Below, piece by piece: positions 1 to 6,882 of a stretch of 7,146 nucleotides of DNA. Below the pieces are notes generated by a model. That model saw only the letters and a program-made list of their open reading frames with translations. It was not told the DNA's origin and did not search any database. Within the stretch, counting starts at the first letter, position 1; every line of letters starts with the position of its first letter. Source of the stretch: an uncultured Collinsella sp. (lineage in GTDB: Bacteria; Actinomycetota; Coriobacteriia; Coriobacteriales; Coriobacteriaceae). The stretch is taken from assembly GCA_900765185.1 (NCBI GenBank), contig CAAFQT010000211.1, positions 1 through 7,146 on the forward strand. The letters are read 5' to 3'. The position numbers and the translations under genes were made by a program.

Positions 1-20
1 ACACGACGCTCTTCCGATCT
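1..20. other. Illumina sequencing adapter remnant
   Basis: The first 20 bases, ending in GCTCTTCCGATCT, are identical to the 3' end of the Illumina TruSeq read-1 universal adapter. This is library-construction sequence carried into the assembly, not genome. It means the true genomic sequence begins at 21 and the contig simply ends here. Read on the minus strand, it extends the pelF reading frame with artificial residues (RSEERR), so any protein prediction crossing it would have a false C-terminus. Confidence 0.96.
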
Positions 21-512
21 GGCCACCGGCACCTCGCTGCCCAACAGGTAGAGCACGGGAAGCAACATGGAGCGCATGGTGTGGAATGCATCGGCAAAGG
101 GCGTGTAGGGGTACTCGGCCAGGCACACGTCGCGGAAGATGTCCATAAACGTTCGGCTCTGCAAAAACGAGAGCGGATGCACGCGACGGCGCTGGAAGAT
201 ATCGAACAGCACGTCCCAGTCCGGATTGGAGAGCGACACCAGGCGGCGTAGCGCCTCGCGCTCGCGGTCGTTAAAACTGGCTTCATGTTGCTCGCCCGAA
301 AGCCGCAGAGCATCGTCCAGGAACACCTCGTGCACCTCGACCACGTTGCCGGGCAGCTCGTAGACAAACTTGCCGCGGTCGGCAGCATGCGCGCCGATCA
401 CCCACAGCACAAACTCGTGCTCGGGCATGGCCTGGATATAGCCATGCATCCAGGTAGATACGCCGCCGTGCACATAGGGGTAGCAACCCTCGAGTACCAA
501 GCAGATTCTCAT
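21..512 (-). CDS. pelF: PelF, Pel polysaccharide glycosyltransferase (5' part only)
   Basis: The first 164 residues of a GT4-family glycosyltransferase of the PelF type are present, about one third of the usual length. PelF is the cytosolic enzyme that polymerises the Pel polysaccharide from UDP-sugar. The start MRICLVLEGCYPYVHGGVSTW is the characteristic PelF N-terminus: a Rossmann strand followed by the glycine-rich GGVSTW loop of the donor/acceptor cleft. It is followed by a charged stretch and an NPDWD segment typical of the family. The ATG at 510-512 shares four bases (ATGA) with the stop of the upstream deacetylase gene, and an AAGGAGGG ribosome site lies at 522-529 with a 9-base spacer. 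The frame is open to base 21, where adapter sequence cuts it off. The UDP-binding C-terminal domain is therefore missing because of the assembly, not biology. pelG would be expected next. Confidence 0.9.
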
Positions 513-2389
513 TTGTCGCCACCCTCCTTGCGTGCAATGGTCACCGTCTTGTCCGTGGCTTTGATCAGGTACAGGTCGCCCGTCAGATGCGTAATCTCGC
601 CACCCGTAACTGCACCCGGCTCACCGTTGTTGGCGCGGAACATGAGCCACGCCTCGTCGTGGAAATTGCCCAGGCTGAGCGTCCAGGCATCCGCACTGGT
701 ATCCACGCTCACCGTCACGGACGAAAAGCGCTGGATGGCGCCCGAGCATTCCGAACCGGTCTGACGCCGCAGGTCGGGCGCAGACTTGCTAAGCCAGTCC
801 AGGTAGTCGGTCAGGCCGCCCTTGTAGACCTCCCAGCCCTCCTTGGCGCCGCGATCGGGATCGAGCAGGTCGTCCGGGTGCATAAAATGCGTGCTCACAT
901 AGTGCATGTTTAGCTCGGACACGGCAGCCAGGCGCATATAGGAATCGTCGACCATGCCGCCCGAAACAATGCGCGGCTGCTCCACAATGCCATCGCTCGC
1001 CACGCCAAACTCCTGAACGTAGGGCAGATCGGTGCCATCCTCAAAATACGTACTGGCGATGGTCTTAATGCGCGGAACGTCGGTGCCGATAAGCTTGCGC
1101 GCACGGGCCGAAAGGGTATTTGACGGCGGCACGTAAACCGAGCCGTGCGCGTTGGGCAGCACCTCGTCCTGGAAAGCGATAAGCTCGTTGAGCGATGCGA
1201 CGAGCGTTTCCTTGTTCTTCCAGGTCTTGTAGTCATACAGCGTGCCGTAATCGGTATCCCAGAGCGCCAGAGGCTGATGGTTGTAGCCGTGAAAGCCCAG
1301 CTCTCCGCCCATCTGCAGCAGCATGCCGCCAAAGTAGCGAAACTGCGTGGTATCGGCCTGGCGCGCAGGCTCGGTCTGGTTAACCGCGTCCTCGTAGTTT
1401 TCGATCATCACGCCGGTATAGCGAATGCCGTATTTTTGCGCGAGCTTTTGCAGATCGGGCCACCAGACCTTGGTGTAAAAATCCGCAATGGAAAGGCCGT
1501 AGTCACGCTTGATATAAGTACCATCGCCCGAGGGCACGGGGCTAGGAAAGTCGTCCAAATAGAACACGGCGCTGTTGATGACCGGATAGGCCGTGGCATC
1601 ACCCAGCAAGCTTATGGCCGAAGCATAGAACCCACGCATGACCTTGTCGTAGATGCCAATGTTGCACACCACGGTGTGACCACTGCCGCAATCGTTAGAC
1701 CAAATGAGCGGCGTGCCCGCGTCACCGGTCTTTGCCCATACGTGCGCCGTTTCGCGCAATGAAACCGAAAGCGAAGAATCGAAGGGATCCGAGAACTCGT
1801 AGCGCTCTCCTCCGCCCAACATAAAGTCATCGCTCGGCACAATGCTTTCGGCTTTTACATAGTCATATCCGGCCGATTCAATGCCAAGCTTGGAGGCAAT
1901 CACTTGCAGATAGCTCGAGTTATCCGGCGGCATGGCGAGCATAAGCGAACCGCCGGCACTCACCCAACTCATAATGTCGCTCAGGTGCGTACTGAGCCCA
2001 TCGAGCGACGGCATGAGCAAAATCACACGATCGAAGGAGGTCAACGAGGGAATGGCATCCGTACCATCCAGAGCAAGGTCCACGTCGCGGTGCGCGATCT
2101 TCATGTCGAGCAGGATCTGGTCGAACTGCTCCTTTACGTCCTCGACGCCAGCTTGATCGGAATCGGTAATGACCAGGCACGTGGGCTTTTGGCCAAAGAT
2201 TGCCGAGCTTGCAGGCGTAGCGTCGGTGGCGGCAATCATCCCCAGCTTATGCTGGCCCGCACTATACTGCACGCCGGCACGCTCCACCAGCAGCACGGCA
2301 GCCATGGCAATAAAGACCGCCCACACCACGAGCAGTCCCATCCAGCGAAAATGGCCCGCACGGTCGCGGATATGCTGCACCATGCTCAT
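509..2389 (-). CDS. pelA: PelA-type membrane-anchored polysaccharide deacetylase (PelA-DA)
   Basis: A 626-residue protein with a short cytosolic N-terminus, one membrane anchor (about 14-36, FRWMGLLVVWAVFIAM) and a long extracellular part. Residues about 65-270 resemble a Rossmann/glutamine-amidotransferase-like fold (CLVITDSDQAG, FDRVILLMPSLDG). Residues about 272-510 are a CE4/NodB-like deacetylase: FYLDDFPSP supplies the metal-binding aspartates D279/D280, HGYNH supplies H367 and H371, VYVPPSN (418-424) lines the cleft, and STHFMHPDD holds H501/H504. The C-terminal 70 residues look like a beta-sandwich. In Gram-negatives, PelA fuses a hydrolase to the deacetylase; here only the deacetylase kind is present, as in Gram-positive pel clusters (DUF2194-type). 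It should partly deacetylate exported Pel at the cell surface. A start at 2413 is open but is within pelE and lacks a ribosome site. I chose the ATG at 2387-2389, which overlaps the pelE stop as ATGA and has GGGGAGGAG at 2395-2403. Confidence 0.85.
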   Translation of the reverse strand: MSMVQHIRDRAGHFRWMGLLVVWAVFIAMAAVLLVERAGVQYSAGQHKLGMIAATDATPASSAIFGQKPTCLVITDSDQAGVEDVKEQFDQILLDMKIAHRDVDLALDGTDAIPSLTSFDRVILLMPSLDGLSTHLSDIMSWVSAGGSLMLAMPPDNSSYLQVIASKLGIESAGYDYVKAESIVPSDDFMLGGGERYEFSDPFDSSLSVSLRETAHVWAKTGDAGTPLIWSNDCGSGHTVVCNIGIYDKVMRGFYASAISLLGDATAYPVINSAVFYLDDFPSPVPSGDGTYIKRDYGLSIADFYTKVWWPDLQKLAQKYGIRYTGVMIENYEDAVNQTEPARQADTTQFRYFGGMLLQMGGELGFHGYNHQPLALWDTDYGTLYDYKTWKNKETLVASLNELIAFQDEVLPNAHGSVYVPPSNTLSARARKLIGTDVPRIKTIASTYFEDGTDLPYVQEFGVASDGIVEQPRIVSGGMVDDSYMRLAAVSELNMHYVSTHFMHPDDLLDPDRGAKEGWEVYKGGLTDYLDWLSKSAPDLRRQTGSECSGAIQRFSSVTVSVDTSADAWTLSLGNFHDEAWLMFRANNGEPGAVTGGEITHLTGDLYLIKATDKTVTIARKEGGDK

Positions 2390-3291
2390 CGGGTCTCCTC
2401 CCCGTCGCGCCAAAACGCCAGCTGCTCGCGGTTGTCGGCGCTCAAATACACATGTTGCTTGTCAATCGCGTCGATCACACGGTGGACCTCTTCACCGTCG
2501 CGGCGCATCACGGCCAGGCGCAGGCAAAGCATCCAAACCTCCTGCTCGTCGGGCACGTCAAGCACCAGCTGGTCAGTCACGGCTTGCGCCTCGTCGATCT
2601 GTCCGACATCGGCCAGCGCCGACGCGTATCGAATGCGCAGCTCAAGGGTATCCTCGCGCTCGCAGCGACGCGCAAGCAGGCGCGCGTACTGTTGGCGCTG
2701 AATCTGAGCCACGCGCCCCTCGGCCAAGCCCGAGCCCAAGTATTCACCAAGAAAATCACAGTATTCGTTGAGGTTTTGCGCGCTCGGGTCCGTCTTAAAG
2801 GCACGCTCCAGCTGCTGCAGTTTAAGGTCGGACTCTTTGGAGATCTGCGCCACCGCCGTCGCGGCATAGTGCGCCACCTCAACGTCGTCGTTAAGCTTAG
2901 CCGCCTGCAGCTGCGCCAGGTAAGCGTCGGGCTCCTCGGTGAGCATGGAGAGCATTAGGCGGCGCCGGTATGCCGGGTCGTTGACGATGAGCGCCTCCTC
3001 GAGCGGCACTACGCCTGCATCGTCCTCACCACTCGGTACCGACATACTGCGATGCAGGTCATCGTTAAAGCGCAGCGACTCCAACGCAGACTCTTTCAGC
3101 CCCTCGCCAAACACCGCGCCGCGGACCGATAGCAGAACCACCAGCAACGGGCCCCACAGCGGCACCAGCACTATCACAGCCAGCATGTGTCCGCGCACCG
3201 GCAGCAGGCCCAGCTTCATGAGCGTCCACAGCATCAGGCAAACCAGCGCATGAATCAGCAGCAAGACGGCAGCAACGACAAGCGAGATCAA
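2386..3291 (-). CDS. pelE: PelE, membrane-anchored helical-repeat protein of the Pel synthase complex
   Basis: A 301-residue protein with two N-terminal membrane helices (about 3-25 and 35-57), followed by a soluble, almost entirely helical region with TPR-like repeats (about 100-295, for example EDTLELRIRYASALADVGQIDEA). This matches PelE in length and layout. PelE is the inner-membrane protein that binds PelD and, in Pseudomonas, PelF, tethering the glycosyltransferase to the membrane. The segment PLEEALIVNDPAYRRRLML (96-114), followed by LNDDVEVAHYA (133-143), looks strongly conserved and is a likely partner-binding or capping motif. The start is a TTG at 3289-3291 that overlaps the pelD stop (TTGA). 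It is chosen because GAGGGGGG lies 6 bases upstream (3298-3305), and the next in-frame ATG would cut into the first membrane helix. A weak start codon after an overlap implies translation coupled to pelD. Confidence 0.85.
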   Translation of the reverse strand: MISLVVAAVLLLIHALVCLMLWTLMKLGLLPVRGHMLAVIVLVPLWGPLLVVLLSVRGAVFGEGLKESALESLRFNDDLHRSMSVPSGEDDAGVVPLEEALIVNDPAYRRRLMLSMLTEEPDAYLAQLQAAKLNDDVEVAHYAATAVAQISKESDLKLQQLERAFKTDPSAQNLNEYCDFLGEYLGSGLAEGRVAQIQRQQYARLLARRCEREDTLELRIRYASALADVGQIDEAQAVTDQLVLDVPDEQEVWMLCLRLAVMRRDGEEVHRVIDAIDKQHVYLSADNREQLAFWRDGEETR

Positions 3292-5426
3292 GCGGCACCC
3301 CCCTCACCGTCACCGGTGTAAGAGATGTGCTGCAGCAGCTCCACGATGTCCTCGCCGTCGACGGGTTCCACCGCAATCTGCTTTGCGCTCAGGCGCTCGC
3401 GGATAATGGGCAGATCGCACGCCTTTGCCTGGCGCATAAGCAGGTAGAGCACGTCGCCGTCGACCAAGCCCGCCGCGTCGCTCTCGCGGATTGCCGACCC
3501 AATTGCGCCCACCAGCTCGCCGACAGGCTCCATGCCCGGCACCACGCGCAGGAGCAAAAAACTCCCCATCTTGCTATCTGCCAGCGCCTGCGCCGCCGCG
3601 AGCTCTTGGCCAAAGGCAGCCTGCTTGAGCACGCAAGTGCCGTCAACGCAGCGTTTATCCTGCGCCACCGCCTCATAGTCAAAGGCACGGCCCAGCGCGC
3701 TTTCGACCAGGCCGCACAAGATGCGGAACAGGTTTTGATAATAGAGGGTCATTTGGTTTTCGGCTGCACTACGCACAAAGATCAACACGGCGGGTGCCCC
3801 GTCGCGCTCGATCGTGTATCCAAACATGGGAAGCCCCGGCGTCAGCTCGCGGTTCACCCACAGGTTCGAACGACCCCCGTCGCCCAAAAGAGATGCAAGC
3901 TGCTCAAGCGTGAGCGAGCGTGCGGCATCTTCGGCAATCGCGGGACTTGCTGCCACCAGGCGCGCAAATGCCCCGCCCGAAACATGGTAGATCGCCACCG
4001 AATCGTTCTCGAGGATCTCGCCCAGAAGCTCGCAGCACTTGCGATAGATGTCGCGCGGGTTGAGCACGTCGAGCTCCTGCGTCACGGCAAAGATCTTGCC
4101 AAAGCTGTCGTGGCGACCCACGATCTGGCGCCTGTACGCGCGCTTATCCTCGATCGCGTCGTGGTAGAGCTGCGTAAGGAACGTATTGCGGTTGCGCACG
4201 AGCTCGTTTTGATCGCGCTCCGCCCTAATGACTTCGCTGTTGCGCAGCTGCACATAGCCGCACACGGCACCCACGACAAAGTACGCAATAAACGGCAGCC
4301 AGTTGGACGGCTCGTAGAACAGACCCTGGAAGGTATAGCCGTACTGAGTAAAGTAGCTCGCCGCCAGGCCAATCGAAGCCAGCAGTGCTGCGACCAAGCC
4401 AAAGTCCAAGCCATACAGCGTGCCGATCATCACCACATAGAGCAGGCGATAATCGAGCACGTTGAGCTGGGCCGATTGGGAGAACAGGTGCTCCAGCACC
4501 TCGAACAGGACCCAGGCAACGCCCGTCTCCAGGCATTTAATAGGCAGCGCGCGCATTTGGATGCGGTCGATGGCGGCGCGCAAGGGGTTGACTTTCTTTG
4601 CGCGGCCAGCATCCCAACGCGCTTGAATGGTCGAAAGATCGCGCAGCAAGTCGTAGCGCTGAAACCAGCCATAGCGCACGCGAGCGACGTCGTTGGCGGG
4701 CAGGTTGTAGCCGGCAGAATCGCCATAGGCAGCTGAAAGCCCTGGGAACAGCGCCTGAAGAGCCTCGCCCACTTCACCCGCCGTGTGATGGAAGGCATCG
4801 GCAACGTCGAGCGTCTCAAAGGAGGCGTCCCAGCTGTCGAAGATACGGCGTACTAGCACCGCGAGCTCCTCGGTGCACAGCAGGGGAAACGCCGCATCCT
4901 GCGCGCCCTGCAGAGCAACCGAGCCGGTCGAGCACGCATCGAACAGCGGCACCAAAAACGGGTCCTCCAGCGCGGCAGACGCAGTATACAGGAACGGCAC
5001 ACGCAGGATCTTGGTCTGAACGCCCTCGCGAGCAGCGTAGTAGCGGCAAAGGTCGTTTGCCGCGCGGGCGATAATGCCCTTGCCCGTTCGCCCCGCGGCA
5101 TCGGCGGCACCCTCGGCACCCGCGGGCCCCGCTACATATAGCAGTTGGACCCGGCGACCCGCGCACGCACGAAAGACCGAGCGCAGCGTCTCGATATCGC
5201 CCACGGTATCGGTATGCGGGGTAAGGTAATTAGACAGGTAGACCACGCGGTCGAACTCGTAGGCCTGATCCAGGTGTTGCAGAAGCTCTTTCCACGAGGC
5301 ATGGGGCGACGACTCATCGCGGCGCGTGTCCTGCGCGGCTACGACCTGCACATGGTCCCCGGGGAACGCCTTGGCACAAAAGTCATCGTCAACATATGCG
5401 GTGTTGCCAACAACCAGCACCTCCAT
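3288..5426 (-). CDS. pelD: PelD, c-di-GMP receptor of the Pel synthase, with N-terminal SDR-like domain
   Basis: A 712-residue four-part protein. Residues 1-260 resemble a nucleotide-sugar epimerase (extended SDR) fold: strands MEVLVVGN, VVYLSNYL and VQLLYVAGP, and TKILRVPFLYTA near the usual substrate region. The GxxGxxG and YxxxK signatures are not recognisable, so catalysis is doubtful. Residues about 294-392 hold four membrane helices. A charged coiled-coil linker (395-445) leads to a GAF-like domain (about 450-580) and a GGDEF-like domain (about 585-712). In the latter, the signature is DGDVL (656-660), so cyclase activity is not expected, while RESD (647-650; bases 3477-3488) sits exactly five residues before it, the inhibitory-site position that binds c-di-GMP. 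This is the architecture known for Gram-positive PelD, which activates Pel synthesis on binding c-di-GMP. It is first in the operon; ATG at 5424-5426 with AGGAGGGG six bases upstream. Confidence 0.9.
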   Translation of the reverse strand: MEVLVVGNTAYVDDDFCAKAFPGDHVQVVAAQDTRRDESSPHASWKELLQHLDQAYEFDRVVYLSNYLTPHTDTVGDIETLRSVFRACAGRRVQLLYVAGPAGAEGAADAAGRTGKGIIARAANDLCRYYAAREGVQTKILRVPFLYTASAALEDPFLVPLFDACSTGSVALQGAQDAAFPLLCTEELAVLVRRIFDSWDASFETLDVADAFHHTAGEVGEALQALFPGLSAAYGDSAGYNLPANDVARVRYGWFQRYDLLRDLSTIQARWDAGRAKKVNPLRAAIDRIQMRALPIKCLETGVAWVLFEVLEHLFSQSAQLNVLDYRLLYVVMIGTLYGLDFGLVAALLASIGLAASYFTQYGYTFQGLFYEPSNWLPFIAYFVVGAVCGYVQLRNSEVIRAERDQNELVRNRNTFLTQLYHDAIEDKRAYRRQIVGRHDSFGKIFAVTQELDVLNPRDIYRKCCELLGEILENDSVAIYHVSGGAFARLVAASPAIAEDAARSLTLEQLASLLGDGGRSNLWVNRELTPGLPMFGYTIERDGAPAVLIFVRSAAENQMTLYYQNLFRILCGLVESALGRAFDYEAVAQDKRCVDGTCVLKQAAFGQELAAAQALADSKMGSFLLLRVVPGMEPVGELVGAIGSAIRESDAAGLVDGDVLYLLMRQAKACDLPIIRERLSAKQIAVEPVDGEDIVELLQHISYTGDGEGGAA

Positions 5427-5470
5427 AGCGCACCCCTCCTCTAAAATCCACTTCTGTCATAGTCAAACAT

Positions 5471-5483
5471 GCGTATTTTACGC
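5471..5483 (-). promoter_or_regulatory. Small palindrome directly downstream of the pelD -35, possible operator
   Basis: GCGTAAAATACGC is a perfect inverted repeat (GCGTA, three-base centre, TACGC) that abuts the TTGACA hexamer and would occupy the promoter spacer. A dimeric regulator bound here would block RNA polymerase. The arms are only 5 bases, so chance is a real alternative. No regulator gene for it is visible in the window. Confidence 0.3.
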
Positions 5484-5489
5484 TGTCAA
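5484..5489 (-). promoter_or_regulatory. Candidate -35 element of the pel operon
   Basis: On the minus strand this reads TTGACA, a perfect sigma-70/SigA -35 hexamer, 57 bases upstream of the pelD start. The matching -10 is not clear: the best spaced hexamer is GACTAT at 5459-5464 (19-base spacer, 3 of 6 matches). The better TAAAAT lies too close. Either the promoter is weak and needs an activator, or the -35 match is fortuitous. Confidence 0.35.
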
Positions 5490-5503
5490 CGCGAGCTGGG
5501 GCG

Positions 5504-5549
5504 CCTTTAAGGTTGTTTTAAGAACTTTTTTAAAGGATGTGGGGACATC
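5504..5549 (-). other. AT-rich intergenic segment with inverted repeats between the TAC module and pelD
   Basis: This stretch follows the stop of the SecB-like gene. On the minus strand it holds a short hairpin, GATGT-CCCC-ACATC (5536-5549), followed by CTTTAAAAAAG. It also holds a 7-base inverted repeat, CCTTTAA / TTAAAGG (5504-5510 and 5530-5536), with a 19-base loop. The hairpin has no proper U-tract and is too weak to be called an intrinsic terminator with confidence. The A/T-rich tract could equally serve as an upstream promoter element or regulator site for pelD. Confidence 0.3.
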
Positions 5550-5554
5550 GAGAG

Positions 5555-5980
5555 CTAGATAGTGAATCCAATCTGTGGCAGATAAAGTGGCCCCCACACT
5601 CCACCAGCTGCGACATTTTCAATAAAGCCTCTTGCATAGGAATACAGGTCCTGCATACCGGTGCTAAGTGCTTCTCTGTCAAAAGCATCGTCATCTAAAT
5701 TCGCAGGAGCGCGATATATGCCAGAAACGGATATTTCGGAACGGTAATAATGGCCCTCATCGCCAGGTAAAAGCTCAATAACTAAGTTGAGCTGACGAAA
5801 CCTGACTCCGTTTTCGTCCGAGAATGCACTGGTAATAGCATTTCGGACGTTGCATTCAACGTCAGACTTATTGATGCCCTTTTTCGGAGTCACTCCGCCA
5901 TCAAATGAAAAACTGTCCACTTTTCTGGTCACGCACGTAATCAGCGGAGATTCAATGCGTTGCTTCTGTAACGATTCCAT
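5555..5980 (-). CDS. secB: SecB-like chaperone of a toxin-antitoxin-chaperone module
   Basis: A 141-residue protein, close to the usual SecB size of about 150-160. The best match is at the C-terminus, where LYSYARGFIENVAAGGVWGP (112-131) followed by LYLPQIGF aligns with the SecB signature LFPYARELIS-LV-RG-FP-L-L-P-NF. SEISVSGIYR (81-90) fits the SecB strand that reads AGIFSISG in E. coli. General SecB is a cytosolic tetramer that holds exported proteins unfolded. SecB-like proteins encoded beside toxin-antitoxin pairs instead fold and protect the antitoxin. This one is third in the operon: its ATG follows the antitoxin stop with no gap (TAGATG), and GGAG at 5987-5990 is inside the end of mqsA, so the two are probably translationally coupled. 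The composition is more AT-rich than pel. Its function in general export is unlikely, since Gram-positives mostly lack SecB. Confidence 0.82.
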   Translation of the reverse strand: MESLQKQRIESPLITCVTRKVDSFSFDGGVTPKKGINKSDVECNVRNAITSAFSDENGVRFRQLNLVIELLPGDEGHYYRSEISVSGIYRAPANLDDDAFDREALSTGMQDLYSYARGFIENVAAGGVWGPLYLPQIGFTI

Positions 5981-6493
5981 CTACATCTCCAATCGAAAGG
6001 CATTCTCATCTGCCAAAGGAGTCGAGTCCCTATAAGCTGGAGCCTCTCCTCCTGGTATCACCGAAAACCGCGATGTGTTAAGTCCTGAGGTCGTCTCACC
6101 AGAAGAGAGACCCAGATATTTACGCGCCTCCGGGACATCTCGAATGAGCCTCATAAGATTATTTGCGGTAATAGATTGTTGCGATGCCCCGTTCTCCCAA
6201 CGAGACGCCGTGGGTTTTGAAACCCCTAATAGCGACTCAAACTCATGCTGAGTCAAACCAAGATCAGAGCGCAAATCCTTTATATCCGAGGGAGATAAAA
6301 GTTCATGAGCCTTAGCATATTGGGAAGCCAGTGCATGGGCAAGCTTAGTCGCCTCTGTAGCAGTCATTTCATCGTTACCGCACTCGCAAACATAATGCTC
6401 AATTCCTTTTACGGTAATTTTCTCGCCACGGTAAATTTCAGTCATTGGCGCCGTGGTAAATTGCATTTCTTTGCCGCATTCCATGCAACGCAT
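5981..6493 (-). CDS. mqsA: MqsA-family antitoxin and DNA-binding autorepressor with C-terminal tail
   Basis: A 170-residue two-domain antitoxin. The N-terminus has a zinc-binding knuckle, C3xxC6 ... C36xC38 (YgiT/MqsA type), which in this family binds the toxin. Residues about 68-118 form a helix-turn-helix, LGLTQHEFESLLGVSKPTASRWENG, which should bind the palindromes upstream of mqsR. E. coli MqsA is about 131 residues; the extra 40 or so residues (about 128-170, LGLSSGETTSG ... ADENAFRLEM) are low in predicted structure. They occupy the place where chaperone-dependent antitoxins carry their chaperone-addiction tail. An earlier ATG at 6518-6520 would add nine residues and overlap the toxin gene. 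I prefer 6491-6493 because AAAGGAGG (6498-6505) lies just upstream and the protein then begins MRCMECG, as relatives do. Ten bases separate it from the toxin stop. Confidence 0.87.
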   Translation of the reverse strand: MRCMECGKEMQFTTAPMTEIYRGEKITVKGIEHYVCECGNDEMTATEATKLAHALASQYAKAHELLSPSDIKDLRSDLGLTQHEFESLLGVSKPTASRWENGASQQSITANNLMRLIRDVPEARKYLGLSSGETTSGLNTSRFSVIPGGEAPAYRDSTPLADENAFRLEM

Positions 6494-6503
6494 GACTCCT
6501 CCT

Positions 6504-6851
6504 TTAATGAATGTATCCATCGATGTTCGCAGACAAAACGTTTAAATGCGCATTGCCTTCGGAATCAATTGAAAACTTCACGTACCAATCCTCGCATTCA
6601 AAACCTCGGCACACGTAGACATCTGCGTAAACATCATGCAGAGGCCCATCCATATCGAGCGCGATGGATTTTCTAAAATCGTCAGGCTTCAGATAATCAA
6701 ATAGGTCAGCAAGGAAATGATCGATGTCCAAATAACCAAACTGATTCATCAGGTGTCTGCGCACCCTACCATTTACAATCATCTTTCCCGAGCGAGCCAA
6801 AGACTTCGCTTCGTCAAGTGAATATGTCGGTCGGAGCTTGGTTCGATTCAT
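6504..6851 (-). CDS. mqsR: MqsR-family mRNA interferase toxin
   Basis: A 115-residue small basic protein with the RelE-like MqsR fold. Members cut mRNA independently of the ribosome (E. coli MqsR at GCU). SLDEAKSLARSGK near the start matches the first helix, DDFRKSI (57-63) matches DFYKSM, and the block HDVYADVYVC ... DWYVKFSI matches the last strands of E. coli MqsR. By that alignment K61 and Y90 correspond to catalytic K56 and Y81. H72 stands near Q68, and the C-terminal K96 has no obvious counterpart, the tail being longer (about 17 residues more). A GTG at 6855-6857 is in frame but overlaps the ribosome site AAGGGG (6857-6862), so the ATG at 6849-6851 is the start. First gene of the TAC operon, promoter directly upstream. 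Toxin-first order is usual for MqsRA. Confidence 0.85.
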   Translation of the reverse strand: MNRTKLRPTYSLDEAKSLARSGKMIVNGRVRRHLMNQFGYLDIDHFLADLFDYLKPDDFRKSIALDMDGPLHDVYADVYVCRGFECEDWYVKFSIDSEGNAHLNVLSANIDGYIH

Positions 6852-6861
6852 AACCACCCCT

Positions 6862-6882
6862 TAGTTAGCATAATGCTAACTA
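6862..6882 (-). promoter_or_regulatory. Operator palindrome 1 over the -10 and start site
   Basis: A perfect inverted repeat with 10-base arms and a one-base centre, TAGTTAGCAT-t-ATGCTAACTA on the minus strand. It covers the last part of the -10 hexamer and the expected transcription start. An antitoxin with an HTH lies in the operon, and MqsA proteins repress their own promoters through palindromes, so the likely ligand is the MqsA dimer (or MqsRA complex). Confidence 0.75.

Noticed and set aside
1145..1762. 205-codon plus-strand open frame inside the deacetylase gene
   Set aside because: Same reason: antisense to a clearly coding region, with no domain or convincing ribosome site.
2390..2413. 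Longer start for the deacetylase (eight extra residues, MARRGGDP)
   Set aside because: It lies within pelE and would make the ribosome site GGGGAGGAG part of the coding region. The ATG at 2389 has the right spacing and the ATGA overlap seen at the next junction.
1904..2701. 265-codon plus-strand open frame spanning the pelA/pelE junction
   Set aside because: Serine- and arginine-rich low-complexity product, antisense to two recognised genes.
3327..4736. 469-codon open frame on the plus strand inside pelD
   Set aside because: It is antisense to the well-supported pelD coding frame. Its product is rich in H, R, Q and A with no recognisable domain, as expected for the shadow of a GC-rich gene.
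5555..5980. SecB-like protein as the housekeeping export chaperone
   Set aside because: Its place directly after an antitoxin with a long tail, and the probable Gram-positive host, favour a dedicated TAC chaperone.
6494..6520. Nine-residue longer start for the antitoxin
   Set aside because: It overlaps the toxin gene and has no good ribosome site, whereas the later ATG follows AAAGGAGG and yields the usual N-terminal zinc-knuckle start.
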